Position numbers and translations under genes: made by a program. From the NCBI GenBank assembly GCA_947630435.1, contig CANRHO010000004.1:1-27112 (forward strand): a DNA stretch of 27,112 nucleotides, read 5' to 3'. The stretch comes from an uncultured Bacilli bacterium. Its GTDB lineage: Bacteria; Bacillota_I; Bacilli_A; RF39; UBA660. Positions within the stretch are counted from its first letter, which is position 1; the number at the start of each line of letters is the position of its first letter. The notes below the pieces were generated by a model. The model did no database searches and was not told the origin of the DNA. It saw only the letters and a list, made by a program, of their open reading frames with translations. Shown here in pieces: positions 14,911-22,573 of this stretch.

Positions 14911-17247
14911 ATGATAAAAACAAATTTACCGGTTATACTTTTAAGAGGAATTATTGTTCTTCCATATGCAGAGCTTAAAATAGATTTAATAGATGAACTA
15001 GATACTAAAATAATTGAACTTGCTTCTAATAATCATGATGGTTACGTACTTTTGGTTTCTCCTTTTAATTATTTAGAAGAAAAAATAGAAATAAAAAGAC
15101 TTCCAAAGCTTGGTATAGTAGGGCAAATAACAAAAAAAACAATTTTACCAAACGGATGTACTAGAGTAACTATTGAGGGTAAAAAAAGAGCGGTTATAGA
15201 TAACTATTTACCATATGATGATGAAAGAGAGGTTTTTGTAGGTAAAATATCAGCTCCTACTAGATATGCAATAGATGCATCAGATGAAGAAGCCTTAGTT
15301 AGAAAATTAAAAGTTGAATTAGAAAATTACATAAACACCGTACCATATGCTTCTAATAGTATACTTGGTTTAATTGATGATATAAAAACGGTTAGTAAAT
15401 TAGCGGATGTTATTGCAAATTATATGCCACTTACATTTGAAAGAAGATATGAATTTTTAAATATGATTAATCCTCATACCAGGGTCATGATGAATCTAGA
15501 GGATATTCAAAGAGAACTTAACGTTTTTGAAATAGAAAAAAAATTAGATACGAAATTAAAAAACGAAATGGATAAAACTCAAACAGAATTTATTTTAAGG
15601 GAAAAAATAAGATTAATAAAAGAAGAACTTGGAGATATATCATCTAAAGATGTTGAAGTAGATGAAATAAAAGAAAAAATAAAAAAATTAAAATGTCCTA
15701 AAAACATAACTGAAAAATTGGAAAAAGAATTAAAAAAATATGAATCAACTCCAATGGCTTCTCCTGAAGTTAGTATTATAAGAAATTATATTGATGTTTT
15801 ATTATCTTTACCATGGAATACATATACGAAAGATAATACTGACTTAAAAAAGGTAAGGATGGTATTAGATTCTACCCATTATGGTTTGGATGATATAAAA
15901 GAAAGAATAATAGAGTATTTAGCGGTTAAAAAACGCAGTGTATCTAATAAGGCCCCAATTATATGTTTAGTTGGTCCTCCGGGAGTTGGAAAAACTACCT
16001 TAGCAAAATCGATTGCGGATGCAATTAATAGAAAATTCGTTAAAATATCAGTTGGTGGAGTTAATGATCCCGCGGAAATAACCGGTCATAGAAGAACGTA
16101 CATGGGAGCAAATCCTGGTAGAATCATAAACGCGTTAAAAAAATGTGGATCTAATAATCCCGTATTCTTAATAGATGAAATAGATAAAATGACTAAGGAT
16201 ATTAAAGGAGATCCTGCAAGTAGTTTACTTGAGGTTTTAGACCCAGAACAAAATGATAAATTCTATGATAATTATGTTGAAGAATCTTACGATTTGTCTA
16301 AAATAATGTTTATTTTAACAGCGAATTATATTGAACAAATACCTCCTGAATTAAAAGACAGACTAGAAATAATAAACTTATCAAGTTATACTGAGTATGA
16401 AAAATTATTTATTGCTAAGAAGCATTTAATAAAATTGGCTTTAAAAGAGTATGATTTAGACTTAAAAAGTATCAAGTTTACTGATGAATTAATATTGAAA
16501 ATCATCAGAAATTATACTAAAGAAGCTGGTGTGCGTGAACTTGAAAGAATAATAAATAAAATCGTTAGAAAATACGTTAAGAAGATGATAGAAGAAAATA
16601 AAGATACTATAAATGTTAAAGTAACTGATAAAAAACTAGAAGAATTTTTGGGAAAACCAAAATATGAGAATAATGATATTTTATCTAATTCAACACCGGG
16701 GGTAGTAAATGGTTTAGCATATACAAGTTTTGGTGGGGATATATTACCATTAGAGGTTGTTACTTATCATTCTAAAGAAAATTTAAAATTAACTGGTAAT
16801 TTAGGTGATGTAATGAAAGAAAGTGCATTAATAGCGTTAGGACATATTAAAAGTAATGCTAAAAAATATAAAATAGACTCATCTGTTTTTGATGATTTAT
16901 GCGTTCATATAAACGCCATAGAAGCATCCGTTCCAAAAGATGGTCCGTCCGCGGGCACAGCGCTTACAACCGCCATAATAAGTAGTTTAACTAATAAAAC
17001 AGTAAATCCAAAATACGCTATGACAGGAGAAATGACTTTAACTGGTAAAGTATTACCTATTGGTGGTCTTAAAGAAAAATCAATTGGGGCCTTTGCGGCA
17101 GGTATAAAAAACATAATAATTCCAAAAAAGAATGAACATGACATATCTGATATACCAAAAGAAATAAGAGACTCTTTAAATATTATTATGGTTGATAATT
17201 ATGAAGATATATATAAAGAATTATTTATGAAAAAGGAGAAAAATTAA
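14911..17247 (+). CDS. lon: ATP-dependent protease Lon (LonA type)
   Basis: A cytoplasmic AAA+ serine protease that degrades misfolded and regulatory proteins. The 778 residues show the N-terminal substrate-binding LAN domain (about 1-200, starting NLPVILLRGIIVLPYAE), a helical linker (about 200-300), the AAA+ module with Walker A GPPGVGKTT (355-363), Walker B-like FLIDEIDK and HRRTYMGA.PGRI, and the protease domain with catalytic Ser680 (KDGPSAGT) and Lys723 (LKEKSIGA). The Ser-Lys spacing of 43 equals that of E. coli Lon. GGGAGG before the ATG is the SD. The stop codon sits in the loop of its own terminator. ysxC, normally downstream of lonA in Bacilli, is missing. Confidence 0.98.
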   Translation: MIKTNLPVILLRGIIVLPYAELKIDLIDELDTKIIELASNNHDGYVLLVSPFNYLEEKIEIKRLPKLGIVGQITKKTILPNGCTRVTIEGKKRAVIDNYLPYDDEREVFVGKISAPTRYAIDASDEEALVRKLKVELENYINTVPYASNSILGLIDDIKTVSKLADVIANYMPLTFERRYEFLNMINPHTRVMMNLEDIQRELNVFEIEKKLDTKLKNEMDKTQTEFILREKIRLIKEELGDISSKDVEVDEIKEKIKKLKCPKNITEKLEKELKKYESTPMASPEVSIIRNYIDVLLSLPWNTYTKDNTDLKKVRMVLDSTHYGLDDIKERIIEYLAVKKRSVSNKAPIICLVGPPGVGKTTLAKSIADAINRKFVKISVGGVNDPAEITGHRRTYMGANPGRIINALKKCGSNNPVFLIDEIDKMTKDIKGDPASSLLEVLDPEQNDKFYDNYVEESYDLSKIMFILTANYIEQIPPELKDRLEIINLSSYTEYEKLFIAKKHLIKLALKEYDLDLKSIKFTDELILKIIRNYTKEAGVRELERIINKIVRKYVKKMIEENKDTINVKVTDKKLEEFLGKPKYENNDILSNSTPGVVNGLAYTSFGGDILPLEVVTYHSKENLKLTGNLGDVMKESALIALGHIKSNAKKYKIDSSVFDDLCVHINAIEASVPKDGPSAGTALTTAIISSLTNKTVNPKYAMTGEMTLTGKVLPIGGLKEKSIGAFAAGIKNIIIPKKNEHDISDIPKEIRDSLNIIMVDNYEDIYKELFMKKEKN

Positions 17248-17265
17248 CATTTTCTTCTTTTTTTT
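17230..17265 (+). terminator. Rho-independent terminator overlapping the lon stop codon
   Basis: AAAAAGGAGAAAA (17230-17242) pairs with TTTTCTTCTTTTT (17250-17262) with one wobble and runs into further Ts to 17265. The loop ATTAACA (17243-17249) contains the lon TAA stop. The hairpin therefore starts inside the last five codons of lon. Confidence 0.75.
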
Positions 17266-17274
17266 GCATACATT
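17245..17274 (+). promoter_or_regulatory. Candidate sigma-E (sporulation, mother-cell) promoter
   Basis: CATACATT (17267-17274) fits the B. subtilis sigma-E -10 consensus CATACAnT exactly. TAACATT (17245-17251), 15 bases upstream, matches 6 of 7 positions of the -35 consensus KMATATT. spoVID is a sigma-E gene in B. subtilis. The expected start point near 17280 leaves room for the SD at 17284 and the ATG at 17296. No good sigma-A promoter was seen here. Confidence 0.68.
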
Positions 17275-17295
17275 TTATTGAATGGAGATGAATGT

Positions 17296-18039
17296 ATGAA
17301 ACAAATAATACCTTTTGTTAAGGATTTAGAATTAGCAACTAGAATATCTGAAGTCACAAGTATTGCTTTAGAACACAATCTTCAAATGGAAAATAATGAT
17401 TCGATAGTAGGTAATTTTGTAGTAAGTGGTAAATACAAGATTAACGATATAAGTATTAATGAAGAAGTTTTTGAAAAAGTAGTTCCGTTTGATATTACTT
17501 TAGATGATAAATATGATGCAACAAAATTAAAGATAGATATAGATGATTTTTATTATGAGATTATTAATGATCAGTATTTAAGAGTTCATATTGATGTTTT
17601 AGCGGATAATTTAGTATATGTTAAAAAAGAAGAAAATGAAATAAAAGAAGAAGTGTCTTATGATGATGTTTCTAGTGTAACTTCTGAAACAATTAGAGGT
17701 GACGATTACAATCAAACTAAAATGGGAGATGAGCCAAATATGATTAATAATGAAAATCCAAATCTTGAGAATGTTGATGTTAATTGTGAAGAAAAAAACG
17801 AAAAGACAAGCGAAGATATTTCTTTAAAAAGCATTGATATAACAAATAACTTAACTTCTAAATTTTTTGATACTGAAGAAAAATACGTAACTTATAAAGT
17901 TCATATCGTAAGGGAAAGTGAAACCATTGATCAAATAAAAGAAAAATATAACATTTCTACAGAAGAATTAGAAAAGTATAATAATTTAGATAATATAATA
18001 TTAGGAACAAAGCTAATAATTCCAGTAATAAATGAATAG
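17296..18039 (+). CDS. spoVID: SpoVID-like spore coat morphogenetic protein with LysM
   Basis: SpoVID drives encasement of the forespore by the coat in B. subtilis. The 247-residue protein has the SpoVID N-terminal domain (about 1-105: a beta-rich region with VSGKYKI, KVVPFDITL, IDDFYYEI and LRVHIDVLADN), a short acidic low-complexity linker (about 110-190, rich in Glu, Asn and Asp), and a C-terminal LysM domain (about 197-247, YKVHIVRESETIDQIKEKYN to LGTKLIIPV). It is much shorter than B. subtilis SpoVID, which is over 500 residues, because the middle is short. I chose ATG at 17296 with GGAGATG (17284-17290) as SD; a TTG at 17278 lies before or at the likely transcription start. The gene lies between lon and valS and is followed by ysxE, as in B. 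subtilis. Confidence 0.85.
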   Translation: MKQIIPFVKDLELATRISEVTSIALEHNLQMENNDSIVGNFVVSGKYKINDISINEEVFEKVVPFDITLDDKYDATKLKIDIDDFYYEIINDQYLRVHIDVLADNLVYVKKEENEIKEEVSYDDVSSVTSETIRGDDYNQTKMGDEPNMINNENPNLENVDVNCEEKNEKTSEDISLKSIDITNNLTSKFFDTEEKYVTYKVHIVRESETIDQIKEKYNISTEELEKYNNLDNIILGTKLIIPVINE

Positions 18040-18955
18040 AAATTTTTTAAAAAGTAAAATAAGAAATATATGTTCTAACGTAAAACGTTATGAATTTTAT
18101 GATAGTTCTGTAATTTATAAAGATGAAAAAGAAAAAAAACACGTCATTAAACAAAATGATAATAATATATTAGAAATATATAATTATTTAAATTCGAGAG
18201 GTTTTGGATACTTACCTAGATTAGAATACTGTGATAATGATATATACGTATATGAGTATACTTCTGATACAAATACTCCTGATGAGCAAAGAATGAGTGA
18301 CCTAATAAAAATGGACGCTCTTCTTCATAACAAAACGGTTTATTATAAAGATACATCATTAGACGAAGTAAAAGAAATTTATGAAAATTTAATATTGAAA
18401 ATCGATTCAACATATAATTATTATGATGATATTATTACTATGATAGAATCAAGGGTATATATGTCACCTAGTGAGTATATGTTAGCTAGAAATTGTTCTT
18501 CAATATTTTCTTGTCTTAATTTTTGCAGGAAAGAATTAGATGAATGGTTTGAGATAATGAAAAATAAATCAAAAAAAAGAATGGTGTTATTGCATAATAA
18601 TTTGCAACCTAACCATCTTATTAGATCGGAAGAAAACGTTTTAATTAGTTGGAATAAGTCAGTACGTGATCTTCCGATATACGATTTTATTTCGGTGTAT
18701 AAAAAATATTATTCAGATTACGATTTTAACGAATTATATAAAGAATACCTAAAAAGGTTTCCTCTTACAGAAGAAGAAAGAAAATTGATGTTTATTATTT
18801 TGTTTATTCCTCCTAGGCTTTTACTTTCTAAATCTGAAATAAAAGCAACCATGGAGGTGGCAAAATTATGTAATTATTTAGTTACAACTGATAAATTATT
18901 TATGGAAAATGAGGCAAAAAATACCGAAAAACAAAATGACAAGGTCTATGAATAG
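18032..18955 (+). CDS. ysxE: YsxE/CotS-family spore coat kinase-like protein
   Basis: A 307-residue protein of the CotS/YsxE group with an aminoglycoside-phosphotransferase fold, found in the coat of B. subtilis spores. The fold is seen from the Lys-containing N-lobe strand (KKHVIKQNDNN), YVYEYTSDTNTPDEQRMSDL, and the catalytic-loop equivalent HNNLQPNHLI (188-197) followed by LISWNK (204-209) and LPIYDF. The usual HGD catalytic Asp is Asn190, and the metal-binding Asp of IDWD is Ser206 or Asn208, so it is probably a pseudokinase. It overlaps spoVID by eight bases (ATGAATAG) with no strong SD, implying coupled translation and shared sigma-E control. The terminator at 19131 is the first on this strand. 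Confidence 0.82.
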   Translation: MNRNFLKSKIRNICSNVKRYEFYDSSVIYKDEKEKKHVIKQNDNNILEIYNYLNSRGFGYLPRLEYCDNDIYVYEYTSDTNTPDEQRMSDLIKMDALLHNKTVYYKDTSLDEVKEIYENLILKIDSTYNYYDDIITMIESRVYMSPSEYMLARNCSSIFSCLNFCRKELDEWFEIMKNKSKKRMVLLHNNLQPNHLIRSEENVLISWNKSVRDLPIYDFISVYKKYYSDYDFNELYKEYLKRFPLTEEERKLMFIILFIPPRLLLSKSEIKATMEVAKLCNYLVTTDKLFMENEAKNTEKQNDKVYE

Positions 18956-19084
18956 TAAGAATACATGAAATCTTGCACATAATATTAAAGCAAGTAGCGC
19001 TTGATAGAAAGTAATAAAACAAAAAGCAATTACTAAAATTACATACTTAGTTAGCCCACCTGAAAATAAATTATTTGGACGCAT
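18896..19084 (-). CDS. Candidate small two-helix membrane protein
   Basis: A 62-residue ORF of unknown family on the minus strand. After a short polar start (MRPNNLFSGGLTK) it is nearly all hydrophobic, with two likely transmembrane helices at about 14-37 and 40-60, three Cys residues and a Lys end. Support for a real gene: AAGGTGA seven bases from the end of the SD to the ATG, a perfect TATAAT (19103-19108, minus strand) with TTAGCA at 18 bases, and a position filling an otherwise empty gap of about 240 bases. Against it: it runs 60 bases antisense into ysxE, is short, and no homologue comes to mind. It is convergent with spoVID-ysxE, so its transcript could affect their mRNA. Confidence 0.5.
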   Translation of the reverse strand: MRPNNLFSGGLTKYVILVIAFCFITFYQALLALILCARFHVFLLFIDLVILFFGIFCLIFHK

Positions 19085-19102
19085 GATGTATCACCTTACT
19101 TT

Positions 19103-19132
19103 ATTATATGTATTAAATAATTATTTTGCTAA
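19103..19132 (-). promoter_or_regulatory. Candidate promoter of the minus-strand small ORF
   Basis: Read on the minus strand: TTAGCA (19132-19127), 18 bases, TATAAT (19108-19103). The -10 region CATATAATA also resembles a sigma-K -10 box (CATAnnnTA), but no matching -35 box was found. Confidence 0.4.
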
Positions 19133-19160
19133 CCATATTTTAATAAGATATGGTTTTTTT
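19131..19160 (+). terminator. Rho-independent terminator after ysxE
   Basis: AACCATAT (19131-19138) pairs with ATATGGTT (19148-19155) around a nine-base loop, followed by TTTTT to 19160. The U tract is on the plus strand only, so it ends the spoVID-ysxE transcript about 175 bases after ysxE. Confidence 0.8.
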
Positions 19161-19186
19161 GTTTAAAAAATGTTATTATATATAAA
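19159..19186 (+). promoter_or_regulatory. Weak candidate promoter for small prepilin-like gene
   Basis: TTGTTT (19159-19164), 16 bases, TATAAA (19181-19186). The AT-rich run allows other -10 choices (TATATA). It begins at the end of the preceding terminator. Confidence 0.4.
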
Positions 19187-19203
19187 GAATAGGAGTGAAA
19201 CTT

Positions 19204-19713
19204 ATGCTTAATAATAAGGGGTTTGCAGTTTCCAGTGTTTTATATACTTTACTAATTGCCTTCTTAATGTTTTTAGGTGCTTTATTAGCACAGTTTTCTT
19301 CGTCAATAAACATAATTGGCAAAGCAAATAACGATATTATAAACGAAACGAATTTTATAGCAGAGCAAGTTCGTTTTGCAGCAGATGAAACTCACAAATG
19401 TGGTGAGCATTACAAATGGTATCAAACTTATGAAAATAATAAACTAAAAATCTCAGGTACTATCGTAAGAATTAAAAGTAAATATGGTACTATGTATTGG
19501 CCAAAAGATTTTGTCGCTGAAAATGAACCAAATATTAAAATAGAAGTCGATAATAACCAATTTATTGAATCAGGTTTATTAAACGGTAATATAAAAGTAG
19601 ATTATGATCCTTCTACTTATGATAAAGATAAAGGTTTTTACGGCAAGCTAACGTTTACAGATATAATTAATAATAAATCGGATGACGTAGAACTTTCTGA
19701 TATGTGTAGTTAA
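19204..19713 (+). CDS. Small prepilin-like (pseudopilin) protein
   Basis: A 169-residue exported protein. MLNNKG followed by FAVSSVLYTLLIAFLMFLGA resembles a short prepilin leader: cut after Gly6, then a hydrophobic helix to about residue 31. Mature position +5 is Ser instead of the usual Glu, as in some minor pseudopilins. The ectodomain is beta-rich and polar with two Cys residues (CGEHYKW near 63 and the C-terminal DMCS) that could form a disulfide. ATG at 19204 is preferred: AGGAG (19191-19195) is eight bases before it, whereas the in-frame GTG at 19195 lies inside the SD. It stands alone between a terminator and the valS promoter, with no assembly genes nearby. A single-pass membrane protein of another kind is the main alternative. 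Confidence 0.72.
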   Translation: MLNNKGFAVSSVLYTLLIAFLMFLGALLAQFSSSINIIGKANNDIINETNFIAEQVRFAADETHKCGEHYKWYQTYENNKLKISGTIVRIKSKYGTMYWPKDFVAENEPNIKIEVDNNQFIESGLLNGNIKVDYDPSTYDKDKGFYGKLTFTDIINNKSDDVELSDMCS

Positions 19714-19717
19714 TATC

Positions 19718-19746
19718 TTGTTAAATATTAAAAAATCTGTTATACT
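19718..19746 (+). promoter_or_regulatory. Sigma-A promoter of the valS T-box unit
   Basis: TTGTTA (19718-19723), 17 bases, TATACT (19741-19746), starting five bases after the preceding stop codon. Same geometry as the alaS T-box promoter. Confidence 0.8.
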
Positions 19747-19759
19747 AATGACATCCTTT

Positions 19760-19982
19760 AAAAGCAATGAACAAGAGGAGTAGGTTATTTACTTTATAAA
19801 GAGAGCAAGTGTTGGTGTAAACTTGTATAGATGGATAACCGAAGGTAGCTTGCGAGCTTAATTATTGAACTAATAGTAGGTAATTACGTATACTCACGTT
19901 ACGAGTTAAGATGCATATCTTTTGATGTGAATTAAGGTGGTACCGCGGTTATGAATCGTCCTTTATTAAAAGGGCGTTTTTT
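19760..19982 (+). promoter_or_regulatory. T-box riboswitch, valine specifier (GTA)
   Basis: The stem I base (AAGAGGAGTAGG), the apical elements GAGAGCAAG and TTGGTGTAAACTTG (about 19801-19824), the specifier GTA (19845-19847, within GAAGGTAGC), a long stem II/III region, and the T-box core AAGGTGGTACCGCGG (19934-19948) with the TGGT bulge (19938-19941) that would read a tRNA ending ACCA. The intrinsic terminator pairs CGTCCTTT (19957-19964) with AAAGGGCG (19969-19976), followed by TTTTTT. A Val codon in the specifier agrees with valS immediately downstream. Confidence 0.95.
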
Positions 19983-20000
19983 ATTTGAAAGGAGACTAAT

Positions 20001-22556
20001 ATGTTAGATAAAAAATATGATCACAAAGAGGTTGAACAAGGAAAGTATGAAAAATGGCTCAAACATAACTATTTTAAGGCTGGTGATTTAACAAAAGAAG
20101 CTTTTTCAATTGTTATACCGCCTCCAAATGTAACTGGTAAATTACATTTAGGTCATGCTTGGGATACGACGTTGCAAGATATTATTATTCGATATAAAAA
20201 AATGGATGGTTTTGATTGCCTATGGCTTCCTGGAATGGATCATGCTGCTATTGCAACGGAAGTAAAAGTAGTAGATAGGTTAAAAAAAGATGGTATTAAT
20301 AAAAGGGATTTAGGAAGAGATGGCTTCTTAGAAAAGGCTTGGCAGTGGAAAGAAGAATATGCAAAAACAATTAGAAGTCAGTGGGGAAAACTAGGACTTG
20401 CTCTTGATTATTCAAAAGAACGTTTTACCCTTGACAAAGGTTTAAATGAAGCGGTTACTAAAGTATTCGTTGATTATTATAACGAAGGTATTATATATCG
20501 CGGCGAAAGAATTATTAATTGGGATCCCGTTCAAAAAACTGCTTTATCAAATGAAGAAGTCATTTATAAAGATATACCAGGAGCTTTTTATCATATAAAA
20601 TATTTTATCGAAGGAACCAATGATTATTTAGATGTTGCAACAACAAGACCTGAAACATTATTTGGAGATACCGCTGTTGCGGTAAACCCAGATGATGACA
20701 GATATAATAAGTTAATCGGAAAAAACGTTGTTTTACCAATTGTCAATAAATTAATACCAATAGTAGGAGATGTTCATGCTGATCCAGCGTTTGGTACCGG
20801 TGTAGTTAAAATAACTCCCGCACACGATCCTAATGATTTTGAAGTTGGTAACAGACATAATCTTGAAAGAGTAATTGTTATGAATCCTGATGCTACAATG
20901 AATACTAATGCAGGCAAATATAAAGGAATGGATAGGTTTGATTGTAGAAAAGCACTAGTTAATGATTTGAAAGATTTAGATTTATTAATTAAAATAGAGC
21001 CAATGACTCATAGCGTAGGTCATTCTGAAAGAACCAATGTAATGGTTGAACCATATTTATCCAAACAGTGGTTTGTTAAGATGGATGAATTAGCTAAAAG
21101 AGTTTTGGATAATCAAAAAAATAAAGATACTAAAATAAATTTTATTCCACAAAGATTTGAAAAAATCTTAGAAAATTGGATGAGTGATTGTCATGATTGG
21201 TGTATATCAAGACAATTATGGTGGGGACATAGAATACCTGCATGGTATAAACAAGATAAAATTTACGTTGGACTAGAAAAACCTGAAGGTGATGGCTGGT
21301 ATCAGGATGAAGACGTTTTGGATACTTGGTTTTCTTCAGCATTATGGCCTTTTAGTACTTTAGGATGGCCTAATAACACGCCTGATTTAAAAAGATATTT
21401 TCCAAATAGTGTATTAGTTACTGGTTATGATATTATTTTCTTTTGGGTTGCTAGAATGGCATTTCAATCTCTTAAATTAACAGGTAAAGCACCTTTTAAA
21501 GACTTGTTAGTTCACGGATTAATACGTGATAAACAAGGTAGAAAGATGAGTAAATCACTTGGTAATGGTGTTGACCCGATGGATGTTATAGATAATTATG
21601 GAGCAGATTCTTTGAGGTGGTTTTTAACAACTAATTCGGCTCCTGGCCAAGACTTAAGGTATGATGAAGATAAGGTTAAATCAACTTGGAATTTCGTTAA
21701 TAAAATATGGAATGCATCAAGATACGTTTTAATGAATACAGAAAACTTAAATGAAATTAATTTAAATTCATTAACAAATAGTGATAAGTGGATATTAACT
21801 AAACTTAATAAAGTTATAAAACAAGTAAGAAAAAACATGGAAAAGTATGACTTTAACGTTGTAGGCAAAGAATTATATAAATTTATTTGGGAAGATTTTT
21901 GTGATTCATACATAGAATATAGTAAGGTAAGTACTAATAATGTATCAACTAAGTCAACCATGATTTTGGTTTTAACCGATATATTAAAAATGCTTCATCC
22001 TTTTATGCCTTATGTAACTGATGAAATATATGATTCACTTCCAATAAAAACACATGAAAATATTATTTTATCTAATTATCCCGTTTATAATGATCAAAGA
22101 AATTTTGAAAAAGAAGAAAAAGAAATTGATGCTTTAACGGAAATAATTACAACCTTACGTAACTATAAAGCTGAAAATAATATTCATAAGGGTTTTGGAA
22201 TAATTAATAATTTTTTTTATGAAAATAAGTATATTATTGAAAATAATAAAGCAGTGTTGACAAAGCTTTTGAAATGTGATATTATACTATCTTCATTTGA
22301 GAAAGCAAGAAATCTAGATGTTGTATTTTCTTACGGGACAATAACATTATGTTATGAAGGAGATAATCAAGAGGAAAAATTAAAGAACTTAGAGAAAGAA
22401 AAGTTGTCTTTAGAAGCTAGTATCGAAAGAAGAAAAAAACTTTTGTCCAATGAAAAATATGTTACTAACGCACCAAAGAAAATCGTGGATGAAGAAAAAG
22501 AAAAATTATTGGATGAAGAAAACAAACTAAAAGCAATATTAGAAAAATTAAAATAG
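20001..22556 (+). CDS. valS: Valyl-tRNA synthetase
   Basis: A class I synthetase that charges tRNA-Val and edits threonine. The 851 residues are close to family length. PPPNVTGKLHLGHAWDT (about 37-53) holds the HIGH-type motif; the CP1 editing domain (about 180-360) contains ATTRPETLFGDTAVAV and GTGVVKITPAHDPNDF; WCISRQLWWGHRIP and DVLDTWFSSALWPFSTLGWP are valS signatures; KMSKS is at 515-519. The anticodon-binding domain follows, and the C-terminus (about 790-851) is the charged coiled coil that touches tRNA. AAAGGAG before the ATG is the SD. Regulated by the valine T-box. folC, which often follows valS in Bacilli, is replaced by a gene of unknown function. Confidence 0.98.
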   Translation: MLDKKYDHKEVEQGKYEKWLKHNYFKAGDLTKEAFSIVIPPPNVTGKLHLGHAWDTTLQDIIIRYKKMDGFDCLWLPGMDHAAIATEVKVVDRLKKDGINKRDLGRDGFLEKAWQWKEEYAKTIRSQWGKLGLALDYSKERFTLDKGLNEAVTKVFVDYYNEGIIYRGERIINWDPVQKTALSNEEVIYKDIPGAFYHIKYFIEGTNDYLDVATTRPETLFGDTAVAVNPDDDRYNKLIGKNVVLPIVNKLIPIVGDVHADPAFGTGVVKITPAHDPNDFEVGNRHNLERVIVMNPDATMNTNAGKYKGMDRFDCRKALVNDLKDLDLLIKIEPMTHSVGHSERTNVMVEPYLSKQWFVKMDELAKRVLDNQKNKDTKINFIPQRFEKILENWMSDCHDWCISRQLWWGHRIPAWYKQDKIYVGLEKPEGDGWYQDEDVLDTWFSSALWPFSTLGWPNNTPDLKRYFPNSVLVTGYDIIFFWVARMAFQSLKLTGKAPFKDLLVHGLIRDKQGRKMSKSLGNGVDPMDVIDNYGADSLRWFLTTNSAPGQDLRYDEDKVKSTWNFVNKIWNASRYVLMNTENLNEINLNSLTNSDKWILTKLNKVIKQVRKNMEKYDFNVVGKELYKFIWEDFCDSYIEYSKVSTNNVSTKSTMILVLTDILKMLHPFMPYVTDEIYDSLPIKTHENIILSNYPVYNDQRNFEKEEKEIDALTEIITTLRNYKAENNIHKGFGIINNFFYENKYIIENNKAVLTKLLKCDIILSSFEKARNLDVVFSYGTITLCYEGDNQEEKLKNLEKEKLSLEASIERRKKLLSNEKYVTNAPKKIVDEEKEKLLDEENKLKAILEKLK

Positions 22557-22573
22557 AAAGATGGTGGTTTTGG

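Noticed and set aside
14846..14911. Heat-shock operator (CIRCE or CtsR box) at lon
   Set aside because: No TTAGCACTC inverted repeat and no tandem GGTCAAA was found between the promoter and the start.
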